A DNA stretch of 64,000 nt from Glycomyces artemisiae (GTDB lineage Bacteria > Actinomycetota > Actinomycetes > Mycobacteriales > Micromonosporaceae): the NCBI RefSeq assembly GCF_003002955.1, contig NZ_PVTJ01000006.1, positions 1-64,000 of the forward strand, read 5' to 3'. Positions 24,635-34,393 of the stretch are shown piece after piece. How positions within the stretch are numbered: the stretch's first letter is position 1; each line of letters opens with the position of its first letter. The notes under the pieces were generated by a model, which was not told the origin of the DNA, did no database searches, and worked only from the letters and a program-made list of their open reading frames with translations. Both the position numbers and the translations under genes were made by a program.

Positions 24635-25015
24635 CTAGTGGAACGAGTCGCCGCAGGCGCAGGAGCCCTGGGCGTTCGGGTTGTCGATGGTGAAGCCCTG
24701 GGCGTCGATGCGGTCGGCGAAGTCGATGTTCGCGCCGATGAGGTACGGGATGCTCATCTTGTCGACGATGACGCCGAAGCCCTCGTAGTCCTGGACGATG
24801 TCGCCGTCGCGCACGTCGGTGTCGAAGTACAGGCCGTAGCGCAGGCCCGAGCAGCCGCCGGGGCTGACCTCGACGCGCAGGCGCAGGCCCTCTTCGCCTT
24901 CCTGCTCGATCAGGGCTTTGACCTTGGCGGCCGCGGCATCCGTGAGCACGACGCCGACCTTGGCGTCCTTGGCTTCGGTGGACTGCTCGGTGTCAGCCTG
25001 CTGAGTGGCGCTCAC
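24635..25015 (-). CDS. erpA: A-type iron-sulfur cluster carrier (HesB/IscA/ErpA)
   Basis: A 126-residue protein that receives an Fe-S cluster from the assembly scaffold and passes it to apo-enzymes. The three ligand cysteines are Cys55 (GGCSGLRY), Cys119 and Cys121 (GSCACG). A 20-residue polar N-terminal extension precedes the fold. The GTG at 25015 has AGGAGT six bases upstream. It is close to nadA, whose product needs a [4Fe-4S] cluster. Confidence 0.9.
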   Translation of the reverse strand: MSATQQADTEQSTEAKDAKVGVVLTDAAAAKVKALIEQEGEEGLRLRVEVSPGGCSGLRYGLYFDTDVRDGDIVQDYEGFGVIVDKMSIPYLIGANIDFADRIDAQGFTIDNPNAQGSCACGDSFH

Positions 25016-25162
25016 TTGCTACTCCTCTGATGTGTGCGAGACCCGGGTCGACCGGGTCGATTCGACCCGTCAACAGTACCCAACCGCATCGGAAGTGTTC
25101 CTATTCCCGAGATCACTCGGGGAGTGGAATGACTCGCCATAACGGCTGATGTCCGACGGTAC

Positions 25163-26266
25163 CTATTCCCGCCATTCCTTCGCCACCTTCTCGGCGAGCG
25201 CGGTGAGCCCCTCGACCGGTCTGGCCATGGCCTCCTTCGCGCTGCCGAGCAGTTCGGTGACGGAATGCACCCCGGCGAGGTCGGGGTGGGCGTCGACGTC
25301 GGAGCGCCCGGCCATGACGAGGCAGGGCCTGCCGTGGGCGGCGGCGCCGGAGGCGACCTCGGCGGCGAGCTTGCCGCGCAGGCTCTGGGAGTCGAAGGAG
25401 CCCTCGCCGGTGATGACGAGGTCGGCGGCGGCGATCTTGGCGTCGAGGCCGACGGCGTCGCAGGTGAGGCGGGCCCCGGAGGCGCGGGTGCCGCCGAGGA
25501 GGAACAGGGCGAACCCGAGGCCCCCGGCGGCTCCGGCGCCGGGGAGGTTCGCGGCGCCGACGTACCCGGTCGCGGGTTCGGCGGCCTGCGCGAAGTGGGC
25601 GACGGCCTGTTCGAGGAAGGCGACCTGCTGCGGGTCGGCGCCCTTCTGGGGGCCGAAGACGTGCGCGGCGCCGTGGGGGCCGAGGAGCGGCGAGTCGACG
25701 TCGGTGGCGGCGATGAACTCGGCGCCGCGGGTGCGCGGCTGCCAGTCGACGGACGCGGTCTCGGGGAGTCCCATGCCGCCGTAGGCGATCGGGCGGCCGG
25801 TGGCGTCGCGGAAGGTGCAGCCGAGGGCGGTGAGCATCCCGGCTCCGGCGTCGGTGGTGGAGGAGCCGCCGAGGCCGACGACGACGCGGCGGGCGCCGTG
25901 CTCGACGGCGTGGGAGACGAGCAGGCCGACGCCGTAGGTGGTGGCGCCGAGCGGGTCGCGCTCGCCGGGGCCGAGGAGGTGGAGGCCGCAGGCGGCGGCG
26001 GACTCGATGTAGGCGGTGTCGCCGTCGAGGAGGTAGTCGGCCTGCGTGGGGCGTCCGAGCGGGTCGTAGACGTCGACGGTCCGCAGCTGTGCGCCGGGCT
26101 TGGCGCGGGCGAGGACCTCGACGAACCCGGGCCCGCCGTCGGCGAGCGGCAGCGTCTCGGCGGTGTCGCCGGGGCGGGCGCGCAGCCAGCCTGCGGCGAC
26201 GGCGTCGGCGGCCTCGCCGGCGCTCATGGTTCCGGCGAACTTGTCGGGGGCTATGAGGATGCGCAC
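25163..26266 (-). CDS. Glycerate kinase (GlxK/GarK type)
   Basis: A 367-residue enzyme of the class I/II glycerate kinase family that phosphorylates D-glycerate. It starts MRILIAPDKFAGTMSA, the standard N-terminus, and holds LPLADGGPGFVE, GLGGSSTTDAGAGMLTALG and LVITGEGSFDSQSL. GTG 26266 is taken because TACCCT lies six bases upstream (leaderless pattern) and it gives the normal N-terminus. It is divergent from nadA, 108 bases away. Confidence 0.9.
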   Translation of the reverse strand: MRILIAPDKFAGTMSAGEAADAVAAGWLRARPGDTAETLPLADGGPGFVEVLARAKPGAQLRTVDVYDPLGRPTQADYLLDGDTAYIESAAACGLHLLGPGERDPLGATTYGVGLLVSHAVEHGARRVVVGLGGSSTTDAGAGMLTALGCTFRDATGRPIAYGGMGLPETASVDWQPRTRGAEFIAATDVDSPLLGPHGAAHVFGPQKGADPQQVAFLEQAVAHFAQAAEPATGYVGAANLPGAGAAGGLGFALFLLGGTRASGARLTCDAVGLDAKIAAADLVITGEGSFDSQSLRGKLAAEVASGAAAHGRPCLVMAGRSDVDAHPDLAGVHSVTELLGSAKEAMARPVEGLTALAEKVAKEWRE

Positions 26267-26374
26267 ACCTAGAGGGTAGTGGATGCCGCGGACGATGCGG
26301 TAACCGCTTTCCGGAATCCACATCGCGGATTCGAGGAGGCCGAAGCAGCCTCGGAAGCGACTACGATTGCGGCC

Positions 26375-27541
26375 ATGACGGGCTTCACTGAACCTGCGAA
26401 CACCCAGACCGCGCTCCTGCTCCTCGGCCGCGGCTCCGACGCCGGGTCCGAGCGCGGCGTCGACTGCCCCGGCGAGCTGCCCGCGCCCTCCGACCCCGAC
26501 CTGGTCGCGCGCGCGAAGGCCGCGAAGGAGGCCTTGGGCGGCAACGTGTTCGTCCTGGGCCACCACTACCAGCGCGACGAGGTGATCCAGTTCGCCGACG
26601 TCACCGGCGACTCCTTCAAGCTCGCGCAGCAGGCCGCCGCGCGGCCCGACGCCGAGTACATCGTGTTCTGCGGCGTGCACTTCATGGCCGAGAGCGCCGA
26701 CATCCTCACCGGCGACCACCAGCGGGTCGTCCTCCCCGACATGGCCGCGGGCTGCTCCATGGCCGACATGGCGACCGCCTCCCAGGTCGAGCAGTGCTGG
26801 GAGGACCTCCAGCGCGTCGGGATCGCCGACGTCACCGTCCCGGTCACCTACATGAACTCCACGGCCGCGATCAAGGGCTTCGTGGGCCGCGAGGGCGGCC
26901 TGGTCTGCACCTCCTCGAACGCCGAGCGGGCCCTGCGCTGGGCCTACGAGCACGGCGAGAAGGTCCTGTTCCTGCCCGACCAGCACCTGGGCCGCAACAC
27001 GATGGTCCGCGACATGGGCTACTCGCTCGACGACTGCGTGCTCTACAACCCGCACAAGCCGAACGGCGGGCTCACCGACGACGAGCTGCGGAACGCGAAG
27101 ATCATCCTGTGGAAGGGCCACTGCTCGGTCCACGGCCGGTTCACCCTCGAATGCGTCGAGGAGATGCGCCGCGTCGACCCCGAGGTGAACATCCTGGTCC
27201 ACCCCGAGTGCAAGCACGAGGTCGTCGAGGCCGCGGACTACGTGGGGTCGACCGAGTACATCATCAAGCAGCTCGAAGCGGCCGAGCCGGGCTCTTCGTG
27301 GGCCATCGGCACCGAGTTGAACCTGGTGCGGCGCTTGGCGAACCGCTTCCCGGACAAGAAGATCTCGTTCCTGGACAAGACGGTCTGCTACTGCTCGACG
27401 ATGAACCGGATCGATCTGCCGCACCTGGTGTGGGCGCTCGAAGAGCTCGTGGCCGGGCGCGTGCCGAACGTGATCACCGTCGACGAGCGGACCGCGTCGT
27501 ACGCGCGCGAGGCGCTCGACCGGATGCTCGCACTGCCGTAG
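26375..27541 (+). CDS. nadA: Quinolinate synthase
   Basis: A 388-residue [4Fe-4S] enzyme that condenses iminoaspartate and dihydroxyacetone phosphate to quinolinate in NAD synthesis. Likely cluster cysteines are Cys127 (AAGCSMAD), Cys250 (KGHCSVHGR) and Cys338 or Cys340 (VCYCSTMN). GHHYQRDEVIQFAD near residue 62 is a family landmark. ATG 26375 is preceded by TACGAT at seven bases with no ribosome site. nadB and nadC are not adjacent. Confidence 0.95.
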   Translation: MTGFTEPANTQTALLLLGRGSDAGSERGVDCPGELPAPSDPDLVARAKAAKEALGGNVFVLGHHYQRDEVIQFADVTGDSFKLAQQAAARPDAEYIVFCGVHFMAESADILTGDHQRVVLPDMAAGCSMADMATASQVEQCWEDLQRVGIADVTVPVTYMNSTAAIKGFVGREGGLVCTSSNAERALRWAYEHGEKVLFLPDQHLGRNTMVRDMGYSLDDCVLYNPHKPNGGLTDDELRNAKIILWKGHCSVHGRFTLECVEEMRRVDPEVNILVHPECKHEVVEAADYVGSTEYIIKQLEAAEPGSSWAIGTELNLVRRLANRFPDKKISFLDKTVCYCSTMNRIDLPHLVWALEELVAGRVPNVITVDERTASYAREALDRMLALP

Positions 27542-27805
27542 CGGCGCGGACCCGGAGTCGTTCGCCACAAAGACGTCCGCGAGGTGAACGGTTCCGGGTC
27601 CCCCGAACGTGTATTCCACGGAGCCGCGGGTGCGCATGATCACCGAGGGTTATACGGCTACCTGGGCGTTTTCCATGTGGCTATTCCGTTATCGTTGGTC
27701 CGCCAAGTCGATTCCCGGTGAACGAGACGTCTCCGCGGAACGAACTGTCGCATTGACGCTTCCCGGCTTCCGTAACCAGTACTCCCTTCCATCCGAGGAG
27801 ATCTG

Positions 27806-29167
27806 TTGAGCAGCACCGACGCCACCCCGCTTTCCGAGGACATGCTGATCATCCACGGCGGCACCCCCCTGGAAGGGGAGGTGACCGTCCGCGGGGCGAA
27901 GAACCTCGTCTCCAAGGCCATGGTCGCCGCCCTGCTGGGGACGTCGCCCTCGGTCCTGCGCTCGGTGCCCGCGATCCGCGACGTCGAGGTCGTCACCGGC
28001 CTGCTTCGCGTCCACGGCGTCGACGTCGAGCTCGACGGGGACACGCTGTACATGGACCCGACCTCGGTCGAGTCCGCGGGCGTCGAGGAGATCAACGTCC
28101 ACGCCGGGACCAGCCGCATCCCGATCCTCCTGTGCGGGCCGCTGCTGCACCGCCTCGGCCGCGCGTTCATCCCCGACCTCGGCGGCTGCAACATCGGCGG
28201 CCGCCCCATCGACTTCCACCTCGACGCGCTCCGCCAGTTCGGCGCGGTCGTCGAGAAGGACGCCTCCGGCACGCACCTGTCGGCCCCGAACGGGCTCCAC
28301 GGCATCCGCTACGAGCTGGAGTTCCCCAGCGTCGGCGCCACCGAGCAGGTCCTGCTCACCGCCGTCATGGCGAAGGGCACCACGGAGCTGCGGAACGCCG
28401 CGATCGAGCCGGAGATCATCGACCTCATCTGCGTCCTCCAGAAGATGGGCGCGATCATCAAGGTCCACACCAACCGGGTCATCGAGATCGTCGGCGTCGA
28501 CGAGCTCAAGGGCTACCGGCACCGCGCGCTCCCCGACCGCATCGAGGCCGCCTCGTGGGCGTCCGCGGCGCTCGCCACCGAGGGCAGCGTGTTCGTGCGC
28601 GGCGCGCAGCAGGCCGACATGATGACGTTCCTCAACGTGTTCCGCTCCATCGGCGGCGCGTACGAGGTCGACGACGACCCCGTCGAGGGCGGCATCCGCT
28701 TCTGGCACCCCGGCACCCCGCTCAAGCCGGTCGCGCTGGAGACCGACGTCCACCCCGGGCTCATGACCGACTGGCAGCAGCCGATCGTGGTCGCGCTCAC
28801 CCAGGCCGACGGCCTGTCGATCATGCACGAGACCGTGTACGAGAACCGCTTCGGCTACACCTCGGAGCTGCGCCGGATGGGCGCGAACATCGAGCTGTAC
28901 TCCGACTGCCTCGGCGGCACGCCGTGCCGGTGGGGCCGCCGCAACTTCCTGCACTCGGCCGTCATCGCCGGGCCCTCGAAGCTGCACGCCGCCGACCTCC
29001 AGATCCCCGACCTGCGCGCGGGCTTCAGCCACCTCATCGCGGCCATGGCCGCCGAGGGCACCTCCCGCGTCTACGGCGTGGACCGGTACATCACCCGCGG
29101 CTACGAGAACTTCGAGGAGAAGCTCCTCGGCCTCGGCGCGAAGATCGAGCGACCTGTCACGAAATAG
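27806..29167 (+). CDS. murA: UDP-N-acetylglucosamine 1-carboxyvinyltransferase
   Basis: A 453-residue cytoplasmic enzyme that adds enolpyruvate to UDP-GlcNAc, the first committed peptidoglycan step. Lys32-Asn33 (VRGAKNLVSKA) and the catalytic Cys128 (GGCNIGGRPID) are present, so it should be fosfomycin-sensitive. The start is TTG at 27806, supported by GAGGAG at five bases. A 264-bp non-coding leader precedes it; I found no clear promoter there. Confidence 0.95.
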   Translation: MSSTDATPLSEDMLIIHGGTPLEGEVTVRGAKNLVSKAMVAALLGTSPSVLRSVPAIRDVEVVTGLLRVHGVDVELDGDTLYMDPTSVESAGVEEINVHAGTSRIPILLCGPLLHRLGRAFIPDLGGCNIGGRPIDFHLDALRQFGAVVEKDASGTHLSAPNGLHGIRYELEFPSVGATEQVLLTAVMAKGTTELRNAAIEPEIIDLICVLQKMGAIIKVHTNRVIEIVGVDELKGYRHRALPDRIEAASWASAALATEGSVFVRGAQQADMMTFLNVFRSIGGAYEVDDDPVEGGIRFWHPGTPLKPVALETDVHPGLMTDWQQPIVVALTQADGLSIMHETVYENRFGYTSELRRMGANIELYSDCLGGTPCRWGRRNFLHSAVIAGPSKLHAADLQIPDLRAGFSHLIAAMAAEGTSRVYGVDRYITRGYENFEEKLLGLGAKIERPVTK

Positions 29168-29236
29168 GCGAAGTCCGGGACGTAGGTATGCTTGCAGGAG
29201 CACCGCCCGCAGCGAGTTGAGGAAGGCCGATCGTCC

Positions 29237-29887
29237 GTGGCCAAGAAGTCCGTCCAGGCAGCACCGGAAACCGAGGAACCGAAGCCGGTTTCGGCCACGG
29301 ACAAGAAGGGGAAGGCCACGCCCAAGCGGCCCAACCAGTCGAAGGCCCGGCCGCCGGTGAACCCGCCGCTCACGAACAAGGAGAAGCGGGAGGCCGCCAA
29401 GAAGGCCGGCCCGCTCACCAAGGAGCAGAAGAAGCAGGCGCGCGAGGACGTCAGGGCCGAGCGCGCCCGCATCGCCGAGGGCCAGTGGAAGGGCGACCCG
29501 CTCTTCGACAAGTACCACCTCCCGCGCGACCGCGGCGCCGAACGGCTGCTCGTGCGCGACATCGTGGACTCGCGCTGGTCGATCGGGCAGTACTACATGT
29601 TCGCGGCGTTCGCGATCCTCATCCTGTCCACCGGCTCGGTCCAGCTCCAGAGCTACCTGTTCATCGCGCTGCTGGTCCTCACCGCCGCGATCGTGATCGA
29701 GTCGGTGCTCCTCACCCGCCGCGTCAAGCGCATCGTCCTCAGGCGATTCCCGAAGACCACGCAGCGCATGGGCGGCCTGTACTGGTACGCGATCCAGCGG
29801 GGCATCATGCCGCGCTCGATGCGCAACCCGCGCGCCCGCATGAGCTACAAGGCCACCGAGGACGACCTCGGCAAGATCGTCAAATGA
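29237..29887 (+). CDS. DUF3043 membrane protein
   Basis: A 216-residue protein with a 75-residue Lys/Pro/Ala-rich disordered N-terminus, a charged helix (KEQKKQAREDVRAERARIAEG), LFDKYHLPRDRGAERLLVRD, two membrane helices at about 120-137 and 141-157, and a basic C-terminus. This order is that of DUF3043, found throughout actinobacteria and of unknown function. GTG 29237 follows GAGGAAGG. It lies 69 bases after murA in the same direction, so it may share its transcript. Confidence 0.8.
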   Translation: MAKKSVQAAPETEEPKPVSATDKKGKATPKRPNQSKARPPVNPPLTNKEKREAAKKAGPLTKEQKKQAREDVRAERARIAEGQWKGDPLFDKYHLPRDRGAERLLVRDIVDSRWSIGQYYMFAAFAILILSTGSVQLQSYLFIALLVLTAAIVIESVLLTRRVKRIVLRRFPKTTQRMGGLYWYAIQRGIMPRSMRNPRARMSYKATEDDLGKIVK

Positions 29888-29890
29888 CGA

Positions 29891-29912
29891 GGCGGGGCCG
29901 CCCGGCCCCGCC
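29891..29912. terminator. Hairpin terminator after the DUF3043 gene
   Basis: A perfect 9-bp stem (GGCGGGGCC at 29891-29899, GGCCCCGCC at 29904-29912) with a 4-nt loop, starting right after the stop codon. Confidence 0.7.
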
Positions 29913-30017
29913 GCTGCACGGCGATCGCGCCCGGGGTCGCTCGACTGTCCCTCCCCGGTCCCGATGGCTTACCCTCGATACTGACGTAGCCCTCTCTGAC
30001 CCCGGAAAGTAGTCAAC

Positions 30018-31097
30018 GTGGTTGATGTCGCGGCGGACTTGCGGGCGGGGCTGTTCCGCGCCCTCGGCCCACTCGATCGCGCCACCATGCGCCACGCCAT
30101 CGCCGACACCGTCGCCCTCCAGCAGATCCGCGAAGAGGCGACGCTCCGGCTCGCCCGCCACGCCGCCGAGGCCGACCAGTCGCGGCTGCTCGGGGTGCGG
30201 GCCGTCATCCTCCGCGTCCTCGGCGACTTCGACGGCGCCGAGGTCGACGCCGCCGCGGCCGTCAAGTACGCCGAGGCCGTCGGCGCCGACCTGCTCCTGG
30301 CCCCCGCCCGCGCCCGCCTCGCCCAGATCCTGCGCGTGCGGGGCCGCTACGAGGAGGCCGACCAGCTGTTCGCGCTCGCCGAGGCCGGGGAGCTGCCGCG
30401 GACCCTCACCGGGGCCGTCCGCGCCTACGCCGGGCTCTCGTGCATCGCGCAGGGCCGCATCACCGAATCGCTCATCCACGTGCAGCGCGCCTCCGAGCAG
30501 AACCCGCACGGGTTCGTCATGCAGATCGTCGAGACCGCCCTCAGCCTCATCGAGGAGCACGCCGCGAAGTACGGGTTCGGCGCCCCGCCGCGCGGCTGGG
30601 CCGAGCGCGCCGGGTACCCCGCGCCCGAGCGGTTCCAGGACCCGCAGACCGGCCGCTTCGGGTACCTCGGGCACGACGGGCGGCCGGTCGTGCAGGCCGC
30701 GTTCAGCCAGGCCGGGGACTTCCGCGGCGGCGTCGCCGCCGTCTGCCAGGCCGACTGGGGCGCCATCGACCGCAACGGCACCGTCGTCGTGCCGATGCTC
30801 TACGGGTCCATGGAGACCCCCACCGCCGACGGGCGCACCGTCACCGGGTTCGTCAACGGCGTCGCCGTCGCCGGGCAGCGCGGGCGCGTCATCGCCGTCC
30901 ACAAGACCGGCCGCGTCGTCGTCCCCCCGCGCTACCAGCGCGTCGAGGTCCACCCCGCGGGGTTCCTCGTCACCGACGGGTACTCGTGGGGCGCCCTCGG
31001 ATTCGACGGCAACGAGCTCCTGCCCGTGCGCGGCGACCGCGGCGAGTCGCTGCGGCACCTCGACGCGGCCGTCTCGATCGACGACGGGCCCCTGTAG
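30018..31097 (+). CDS. TPR plus WG-repeat protein
   Basis: A 359-residue protein. Residues about 20-185 are helical with TPR-like periodicity (RLLGVRAVILRVLGDFDGAE, RARLAQILRVRGRYEEADQL). The C-terminal part has WG-type repeats (GYLGHDGRPVVQAAF, GDFRGGVAAVCQADWGAID, WGALGFDGNELLP). Both are binding modules, so it is probably a scaffold; the partner is unknown. GTG 30018 has GGAAAG eight bases upstream. Confidence 0.7.
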   Translation: MVDVAADLRAGLFRALGPLDRATMRHAIADTVALQQIREEATLRLARHAAEADQSRLLGVRAVILRVLGDFDGAEVDAAAAVKYAEAVGADLLLAPARARLAQILRVRGRYEEADQLFALAEAGELPRTLTGAVRAYAGLSCIAQGRITESLIHVQRASEQNPHGFVMQIVETALSLIEEHAAKYGFGAPPRGWAERAGYPAPERFQDPQTGRFGYLGHDGRPVVQAAFSQAGDFRGGVAAVCQADWGAIDRNGTVVVPMLYGSMETPTADGRTVTGFVNGVAVAGQRGRVIAVHKTGRVVVPPRYQRVEVHPAGFLVTDGYSWGALGFDGNELLPVRGDRGESLRHLDAAVSIDDGPL

Positions 31098-31116
31098 CCC
31101 GTGTGATGACGGTTGC

Positions 31117-31146
31117 TTTCGCCGCTAGCCGCTCGGCAGGTAGGCT
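31117..31146 (+). promoter_or_regulatory. Promoter of the aldo-keto reductase gene
   Basis: TTTCGC (31117-31122), an 18-bp spacer, and TAGGCT (31141-31146). The ATG is eight bases past the -10 hexamer, so the message would have almost no leader. Confidence 0.45.
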
Positions 31147-31154
31147 CTGTACCC

Positions 31155-32150
31155 ATGGAATTCCGTCATCTCGGCCGCTCCGGCCTCGTCATCTCCGAAC
31201 TGGTCTACGGCAACTGGATCACCCACGGCGGGCAGGTGGAGGAGGACGCCGCCGTCGCGTGCGTGAACGCCGCCCTCGACGCCGGGATCACCACCTTCGA
31301 CACCGCCGACGTGTACGCGCAGGGCGCCGCTGAAGAGGTCCTCGGCCGGGCCCTCAAGGACCAGCGCCGCGACGGCATCGAGATCTTCACCAAGGTCTAC
31401 TGGCCGATGGGCCCGGGCAAGAACGACCGCGGCCTCTCGGCGAAGCACATCAAGGAGTCGATCAACAACTCCTTGACCCGTCTCCAGACCGACCGCGTCG
31501 AGCTGTACCAGGCGCACCGCTGGGACGTGGAGACCCCGCTCGAAGAGACCATGCAGGCGTTCGCCGACGTGGTCCACTCCGGGAAGGCCCACTACATCGG
31601 CGTGTCCGAGTGGACCGCCGAGCAGATCCGCGCCGCGGCCGCGCTCGCCAAGGAGCTGAAGATCCAGCTCGTGTCCTCGCAGCCGCAGTACTCGCTGCTG
31701 TGGCGGGTCATCGAGGAGGAGGTCGTGCCGGCGTCCGAGGAGCTGGGCATCGGCCAGATCGTGTGGTCCCCGCTCGCGGGCGGCGTGCTCTCGGGCAAGT
31801 ACAAGCCGGGCCAGGCGGCCCCGGCGGGCTCGCGCGGCGCCGACCCGAAGTTCGGGCGGTTCGTCGAGGGCTGGCTCAAGGACGAGGTCCTGGAGCGCGT
31901 GCAGCAGCTCGGCCCGATCGCCGAGGACCTGGGCCTGACCATCGCGCAGCTGTCGCTCGCGTGGGTCCTCCAGAACTCGAACGTCTCGGCGGCGATCATC
32001 GGCGCGACCCGCCCCGAGCAGGTCGTGGAGAACATCAAGGCCGTCGGCGTGAAGCTGCCCGAGGACGTCTACGCCCGGATCAACGAGCTGTTCGCGCCGG
32101 TGTCGGTCACCGACCCGAAGGAGACGACGGCGCCGAACCCGCGCGCGTGA
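31155..32150 (+). CDS. Aldo/keto reductase (Kv-beta-like)
   Basis: A 331-residue NADPH-dependent oxidoreductase. The catalytic tetrad is visible: Asp in FDTADVYAQG, Tyr in the same motif, Lys in IFTKVYW and His in YQAHRWD. FRHLGRSGLVISELVYGNW is the typical start of the Kv-beta/YghZ subgroup. The cofactor-binding C-terminus (ATRPEQVVENIKA) is intact. The physiological aldehyde is unknown. Its 3' end overlaps the convergent miaA gene by 44 bases. Confidence 0.9.
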   Translation: MEFRHLGRSGLVISELVYGNWITHGGQVEEDAAVACVNAALDAGITTFDTADVYAQGAAEEVLGRALKDQRRDGIEIFTKVYWPMGPGKNDRGLSAKHIKESINNSLTRLQTDRVELYQAHRWDVETPLEETMQAFADVVHSGKAHYIGVSEWTAEQIRAAAALAKELKIQLVSSQPQYSLLWRVIEEEVVPASEELGIGQIVWSPLAGGVLSGKYKPGQAAPAGSRGADPKFGRFVEGWLKDEVLERVQQLGPIAEDLGLTIAQLSLAWVLQNSNVSAAIIGATRPEQVVENIKAVGVKLPEDVYARINELFAPVSVTDPKETTAPNPRA

Positions 32151-33060
32151 CCGCCTTCTGATTCAGCTGGGGATCGGCCGCATCGAACCATTCGATGCGG
32201 CCGTCCCGTTTGAACCAGGAGCGCTGGCGGCGCACGAACCGGCGCGTGCCCTGCACGGTGAGCCGGAACGCCTCCTCCTCGGAGTACTCCCCCGCGAAGT
32301 GGGCGAGGACCTGCTGGTAGCCGAGGGCGCGTGAGGCGGTGCGGCCCTCGCGCAGGCCCTTCGATTCGAGGTCGCGGACCTCGTCGAGGAGCCCGGCGTC
32401 CCACATGTGCCGGACGCGCCGCTCGATGCGCTCGTCGAGGACGGGCGTGTCGAGGTCGACGCCGATGCGGACGGCCTCGATGTGGGCCTTCGGCTCGGGG
32501 AGCGAGGCGGTGAAGGAGCCGGTGAGCTCCACGACTTCGAGGGCGCGCACGACGCGTCGCCCGTTCGAGGGGAGGATCGCCTTCGCGGCCTCGGGGTCGC
32601 GGGCCTTCAGGCGCTCCCACAGCGCGGCGGAGCCGTCGCGCTCCAGGTCGGCTTCGAGGCGGGCGCGGATCGCGGGGTCGGTGCCGGGGAAGTCCATCTC
32701 GTCGAGCGCGGCCTGCACGTAGAGCCCGGAGCCGCCGACGAGGATCGGCCGGTTCCCGCGGGCGCGGATGTCGGCGATCGCCTCGCGGGCGAGGCGCTGG
32801 TATCCGGCGACGTCGGCCGCCTCGGTGACGTCGAGGACGTCGAACACGTGGTGGGGGACGCCGCGGCGCTCGGCCGCGGTGATCTTCGCGGTGCCGATGT
32901 CCATGCCGCGGTACAGCTGCATCGAGTCGGCGTTGACGACCTCCCCGCCCAGGGCCTCGGCGAGCGCGATCGACAGCGCCGTCTTCCCGGCCGCGGTGGG
33001 GCCTACGACGGCGATCACCGGCGGTTGTAGGGTTGGGTTGCCGCCGACTACGCTCCTCAA
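32107..33060 (-). CDS. miaA: tRNA dimethylallyltransferase
   Basis: A 317-residue enzyme that puts a dimethylallyl group on A37 of tRNAs that read UNN codons. The P-loop GPTAAGKTALS, the DSMQLYRGMDIGTAK motif and the C-terminal GYQQVLAHFAGEY/RQRSWFKRD segments are clear. The start is taken as TTG 33060, which has GGGGGT seven bases upstream; translation from further upstream would add an atypical Arg-rich stretch. Its product is the substrate of MiaB, encoded 6.8 kb away. Confidence 0.9.
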   Translation of the reverse strand: MRSVVGGNPTLQPPVIAVVGPTAAGKTALSIALAEALGGEVVNADSMQLYRGMDIGTAKITAAERRGVPHHVFDVLDVTEAADVAGYQRLAREAIADIRARGNRPILVGGSGLYVQAALDEMDFPGTDPAIRARLEADLERDGSAALWERLKARDPEAAKAILPSNGRRVVRALEVVELTGSFTASLPEPKAHIEAVRIGVDLDTPVLDERIERRVRHMWDAGLLDEVRDLESKGLREGRTASRALGYQQVLAHFAGEYSEEEAFRLTVQGTRRFVRRQRSWFKRDGRIEWFDAADPQLNQKAVTRAGSAPSSPSGR

Positions 33061-33175
33061 CTGAACGACCCCCTCGGTTCGCGCGGCCCCCACCCGGCTG
33101 GCGGCGACCCGCCGACCACCGTAAGGTACGGGAAATACGTCCCTAAGTTCGTGTGAAGGATTTGAGATTACCGCG

Positions 33176-34393
33176 ATGAGTGACCTCGGAGACTGGACCA
33201 GCTTCGGCCGCATCGACGCCGACGGCACGGTCTATGTGAAGACCTCCTCCGGCGAGCGCGCGGTCGGCTCGTGGCAGGCCGGCTCCACGGAAGAGGGGCT
33301 CGCGCACTTCGCGCGCAAGTACGCCGACCTCGTCGTGGAGGTCGATCTCATCGCCGCGCGCCTGAACTCGGAGTCCGCCGACGTCGAGCAGGCCGCCTCG
33401 CAGCTGCGCAAGCTCCGCGAGGGCCTGGACACGGCCGCGGTGGTCGGGGACGTCGAGGGCCTGGCGACCCGCCTCGACGGCCTCTCGAAGCACGCGGAGG
33501 ACAAGCTCGGCGAGTTCAAGGCCGCCAAGGAGACCGAGCGCGCCGAGGCCGTCGCCGCCAAGGAGGCCCTGGTGGCCGAGGCGGAGGACCTGGCGTCGCG
33601 CGACAGCCACTGGAAGGCGTCCGGGCAGCGCTTCAGCGAGATGATCGAGGAGTGGAAGGCGATCCACGGGGTCGACCGGAAGACCGATCAGAAGCTGTGG
33701 CGGCGCTTCTCGGCCGCGCGCGACACGTTCACGCGCCACCGCGGGGCCTACTTCTCGCAGCTCGACGCCGAGCGCAAAGTGATCGGCTCGAAGAAGGAAG
33801 AGCTCATCGCCCGGGCCGAGGCGCTGTCGACCTCCACCGACTGGGGGCCCACCGCCGACGCGCTCAAGGGCCTCATGGCCGAGTGGAAAGAGGCCGGGCG
33901 GCTCGCCCCCGACGCCGAGCAGAAGGCCTGGAAGCGGTTCCGGGCGGCGCAGGACGTCTTCTTCAACGCGCGCTCCGAGGTGTTCTCGGCCCGCGACGCG
34001 GAGCTGGAGGCGAACCAGGCCGCGAAGGAGGAGCTGCTCAAGCAGGCCGAGGCCCTCGACATCGAGGCCGACCCGAAGGCCGCGCAGAACGCGTTCCGCG
34101 AGCTCCAGGCCGGGTGGCACGACATCGGCACGGTCCCGCGCAAGAACCAGGCGAAGCTTCAGCGGCGCCTGCGCAACGTCGAGGACAAGCTCCGCGACGC
34201 GCTCGACACCGCGTGGCGCAAGGTCCCGGTCGAGGAGAACCCGCTGCTGCTCCAGATGCGCCAGCAGGTCGCCGAGGCCGAGGAGAAGCTCGCCCGCGCG
34301 AAGGCCGACGGGAACGCGGGCCGGATCAAGAAGGCCGAGGCCGACTTGGCGAGCAAGAAGCAGTTCCTTCAATTGGCCGAGGGCTCCAAGTAG
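33176..34393 (+). CDS. DUF349 coiled-coil protein
   Basis: A 405-residue, highly charged, almost all-helical protein. DUF349 units recur about every 75 residues (WKASGQRFSEMIEEWKAI, LWRRFSAARDTFTRHRGAYF, ALKGLMAEWKEAGRL, WKRFRAAQDVFFNARSEVF). The family is widespread in actinobacteria next to miaA/miaB and has no settled function. A coiled-coil tail closes the protein. It is divergent from miaA, 115 bases apart. Confidence 0.8.
   Translation: MSDLGDWTSFGRIDADGTVYVKTSSGERAVGSWQAGSTEEGLAHFARKYADLVVEVDLIAARLNSESADVEQAASQLRKLREGLDTAAVVGDVEGLATRLDGLSKHAEDKLGEFKAAKETERAEAVAAKEALVAEAEDLASRDSHWKASGQRFSEMIEEWKAIHGVDRKTDQKLWRRFSAARDTFTRHRGAYFSQLDAERKVIGSKKEELIARAEALSTSTDWGPTADALKGLMAEWKEAGRLAPDAEQKAWKRFRAAQDVFFNARSEVFSARDAELEANQAAKEELLKQAEALDIEADPKAAQNAFRELQAGWHDIGTVPRKNQAKLQRRLRNVEDKLRDALDTAWRKVPVEENPLLLQMRQQVAEAEEKLARAKADGNAGRIKKAEADLASKKQFLQLAEGSK

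Noticed and set aside
26267-27643. N-terminal extension of the glycerate kinase frame (826 codons in total) across nadA on the opposite strand
   Set aside because: It is antisense to the clear nadA gene, the glycerate kinase fold begins at 26266 with its standard MRILIAPDKF start, and the extra part has low-complexity composition.
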